From an uncultured Hyphomicrobiales bacterium (GTDB lineage Bacteria > Pseudomonadota > Alphaproteobacteria > Rhizobiales > Beijerinckiaceae): DNA of 7,511 nucleotides. The translations under genes were made by a program, and so were the position numbers. Each line of letters starts with the position of its first letter. The first letter of the stretch is position 1. Positions 5,789 to 7,511 of this stretch are shown here, in pieces. Below the pieces are notes generated by a model, which did no database searches, was not told where the DNA came from, and saw nothing but the letters and a program-made list of their open reading frames with translations. The DNA lies in the NCBI GenBank assembly GCA_903916165.1, contig CAIWVR010000231.1, positions 1 to 7,511 of the forward strand, read 5' to 3'.

Positions 5789-7511
5789 CGCGTGACGCCG
5801 GGGCGCATCATCTCTGGCTGGGCCTCGGCGCGGGTGTTGCCTGTGACGCGCGCCGCATTCGGTGCCTTGGCGATAAGCCCGTCGATGCGGCTGCGTTCTC
5901 TCTTGAACGATGTGAGCATGCGCGTGTCGAGTTCGCGGGTGCGCGCCAGTTTCACGCGCATGGGGTCGACGAAATGGCCGTTGACGATGACTTCATAATG
6001 CAGGTGCGGGCCGGTCGCGAGGCCCGTCATGCCGAGAAAGCCGACGACCTGCCCCTGCCGCACGCGCGCGCCCTCGGTCATGCCGCGGGCAAAGCCCGAC
6101 AGATGGTTATAGGCCGTGACATAGCCATTGGCGTGCTGGACCTCGACGCGATTGCCATAGCCGGATTCGCGCGCCGCCTTGATGACCGTGCCATTGCCGG
6201 CGGCAAAGATCGGCGTGCCCATGGGGGCAGCCCAGTCGACGCCGGTGTGCATGCGGGTGTAGCGCAGGATCGGGTGGCGGCGCATGCCGAAGCTCGAGCG
6301 CTGCTCCCCGGTCGCAAGGGGCTTGCGGATCAGGAATTTGCGCGTCGAGCGGCCATTCTCGTCATAATAATCGAGCGAGCCGTCATCGGGTGCCTGGAAG
6401 CGGTAATAGCGGTAGGTCTCTCCACGCGTTGTGATCGCCGCATAGAGCAGGTCGTTGCGCGCGTCGGACTCCTCACCGTCTTCGTAAAACGCCTCGAATG
6501 AATCGCCGGCCGCGACGGGGCGCTGGAAGTCAACGTCATTGGCGAAGACGCGCAGAAGGTCACCGATCAGCGGTTTTGGCAGTTCCTGCTTGAGCGACGT
6601 CTCGTAGAGAGAATCGTAGAGGCGCATGCCGCCGCCATCCTCGTCGTCCTCGTCCTCGTCCTCGCTGGCCTTGGGTTTGGCCGCCTTGCGCCCGTCGTCG
6701 AGCCGGGCCACGGCAATATAGGAGCCGCTGTCATTGGCAGCGATGGTCGCGGTGGCCTCTTCGTCAAGATAGATCGAGAGCCGTGCAACCTGTCCCATGC
6801 GGCCGGTGCCGTCGAGATCATCGAACAGGACCTTGATTTTCTGGCGCTCGCTCAGACCGCGGGCCGCCGAGCCGAGTGCCGCAACGATGCGCGGGATCTG
6901 CTCGCGCATGACGCCGCCACCGCGCAGCACATCGTCGAAGCTCTCGCCCCTGCGCACCAAAAGCAGGCGCTCGTCATTCTGACCCTGCTGGACCGGGGGC
7001 GAACGCGGAATGTCGGTGACGTTTTCAGGCACCATGCGCACTTCGATCGACGAGAAGGGGGCCATGACAGATGTGTTCGACCCGGCATAGCCGAGCCCAC
7101 CCGACAGGTCGAGGCCGGCGCGGCTCGTGCGCATGAGCAGGAGTTGCGGCGGCAGCGCGAGTGGGCGCTGGCCGGCGGCGAGCGCCGTGCTGCGAATATG
7201 TTCGGCGATCTGCGCCTGGATTTCCTCAAGGGTCAGGGCAGGCCCGCCGTCCTGCGCGGGCAGTGCGGCAAGATCGCGCGTCGTGAAGGCGATTTCGGCA
7301 TCATCGCGCAAGGGCGCGGGTTCGGGCGGCGGTACGCCGTCCATCGGGTTTCGCGCGTCTGACAGAAGACGCAGCGGGTTAAAGGTCGGAACTTCGTCTG
7401 AATATCCGGCGCTAGTGACGAGAAGATTGGTGGCGACCCGCGTGAAGCCACGCACGCGCACGAATTCCCGGTCACCGATGCTGATTGTGGTCGGGGTCTT
7501 GAAGGTCTGCT
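5785..7511 (-). CDS. M23 family (LytM/lysostaphin-type) zinc metallopeptidase, N-terminus cut by window
   Basis: The visible part is 574 residues plus stop; the frame is still open at the right edge. Residues here are counted from a GTG at 7461, which is probably not the true start because family-like sequence (TISIGDREFVRVRGFTRVATN) continues upstream. A LysM/OapA-like region runs roughly 160-260, opening with DERLLLVRRGESFDDVL (163-179). An acidic stretch, S266-EDEDEDDED-G276, follows. The M23 domain (about 395-500) keeps all key residues: H405 and D409 (HTGVD), H453 (YNHLSG), and H486 and H488 (HLH). The enzyme should therefore be active and cleave peptidoglycan peptide cross-links in the periplasm. 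The export signal or membrane anchor is presumably in the missing N-terminus. After the catalytic domain comes a basic tail of about 55 residues. It is the first visible gene of a three-gene overlapping minus-strand operon with the AEC and MFS transporters. Confidence 0.92.
   Translation of the reverse strand, partial: QTFKTPTTISIGDREFVRVRGFTRVATNLLVTSAGYSDEVPTFNPLRLLSDARNPMDGVPPPEPAPLRDDAEIAFTTRDLAALPAQDGGPALTLEEIQAQIAEHIRSTALAAGQRPLALPPQLLLMRTSRAGLDLSGGLGYAGSNTSVMAPFSSIEVRMVPENVTDIPRSPPVQQGQNDERLLLVRRGESFDDVLRGGGVMREQIPRIVAALGSAARGLSERQKIKVLFDDLDGTGRMGQVARLSIYLDEEATATIAANDSGSYIAVARLDDGRKAAKPKASEDEDEDDEDGGGMRLYDSLYETSLKQELPKPLIGDLLRVFANDVDFQRPVAAGDSFEAFYEDGEESDARNDLLYAAITTRGETYRYYRFQAPDDGSLDYYDENGRSTRKFLIRKPLATGEQRSSFGMRRHPILRYTRMHTGVDWAAPMGTPIFAAGNGTVIKAARESGYGNRVEVQHANGYVTAYNHLSGFARGMTEGARVRQGQVVGFLGMTGLATGPHLHYEVIVNGHFVDPMRVKLARTRELDTRMLTSFKRERSRIDGLIAKAPNAARVTGNTRAEAQPEMMRPGVTR
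6647..6664. repeat. Hexanucleotide tandem repeat (TCCTCG)x3 within the M23 gene
   Basis: Three perfect TCCTCG copies lie in tandem, with a fourth copy at 6638-6643 separated by one extra TCG. On the coding strand it spells alternating GAG and GAC codons, giving the acidic E/D run at residues 267-275. Since the unit is six bases, copy-number changes would add or remove two residues without shifting the frame. Confidence 0.8.

Noticed and set aside
5060..5998. A 312-codon plus-strand frame opposite the AEC permease and the M23 C-terminus
   Set aside because: The translation is highly charged and low in hydrophobic residues, typical of the antisense of membrane-protein codons; both opposing genes are well supported.
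1..7511. tRNA, rRNA, CRISPR array, insertion sequence, prophage or defence/toxin genes
   Set aside because: No cloverleaf-like segment, spaced repeats, transposase motif, terminal repeats or defence-family protein was seen on either strand; composition and coding style look even throughout.

Overview
The window looks like ordinary chromosomal DNA from an alphaproteobacterium. The evidence is high GC, long antisense open frames typical of GC-rich genomes, and protein families and a local gene order that fit Alphaproteobacteria, most likely Hyphomicrobiales (Rhizobiales). The lineage is inferred from protein resemblance only. There are eight protein genes, two cut by the window edges. I see no tRNA, rRNA, CRISPR array, insertion sequence, phage gene or toxin-antitoxin pair. 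Coding density is high and no stretch over 300 bases lacks a gene.

Left part (1-1851): a two-gene minus-strand unit, gloB (glyoxalase II) followed after 3 bases by a DUF985/cupin_5 gene that runs off the left edge. A 127-base divergent region separates it from a plus-strand class I SAM-dependent methyltransferase. That region holds a good candidate gloB promoter (TTGACG-17-TAGCGT) and a small inverted repeat just before the methyltransferase.

Middle part (1852-3678): the methyltransferase converges on a minus-strand serine hydrolase (dienelactone hydrolase / carboxylesterase-phospholipase type), with 35 bases between them and no visible terminator. The hydrolase is divergent from gluQRS, the enzyme that glutamylates queuosine in tRNA-Asp. 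Their 190-base intergenic region contains a perfect GGGCCC-centred palindrome, two CGTCAAG repeats, and a possible four-codon leader ORF whose stop overlaps the gluQRS start.

Right part (3675-7511): a minus-strand run read M23 peptidase -> AEC permease -> MFS exporter, with overlapping stop/start codons at each junction (TTGA, then TGATG), so almost certainly one operon. Its last gene ends tail-to-tail with gluQRS inside one CTAG. The M23 protein keeps all its zinc and catalytic residues and is probably an envelope peptidoglycan endopeptidase; its N-terminus lies beyond the window. The AEC and MFS proteins are predicted inner-membrane transporters of unknown substrate.

Most content is housekeeping: methylglyoxal detoxification, tRNA modification, cell-wall remodelling and transport. 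I find no convincing new system. The points most worth a second look are the gluQRS leader ORF, the tightly overlapping peptidase-transporter operon with a TTG start, and the uncharacterised methyltransferase opposite gloB.
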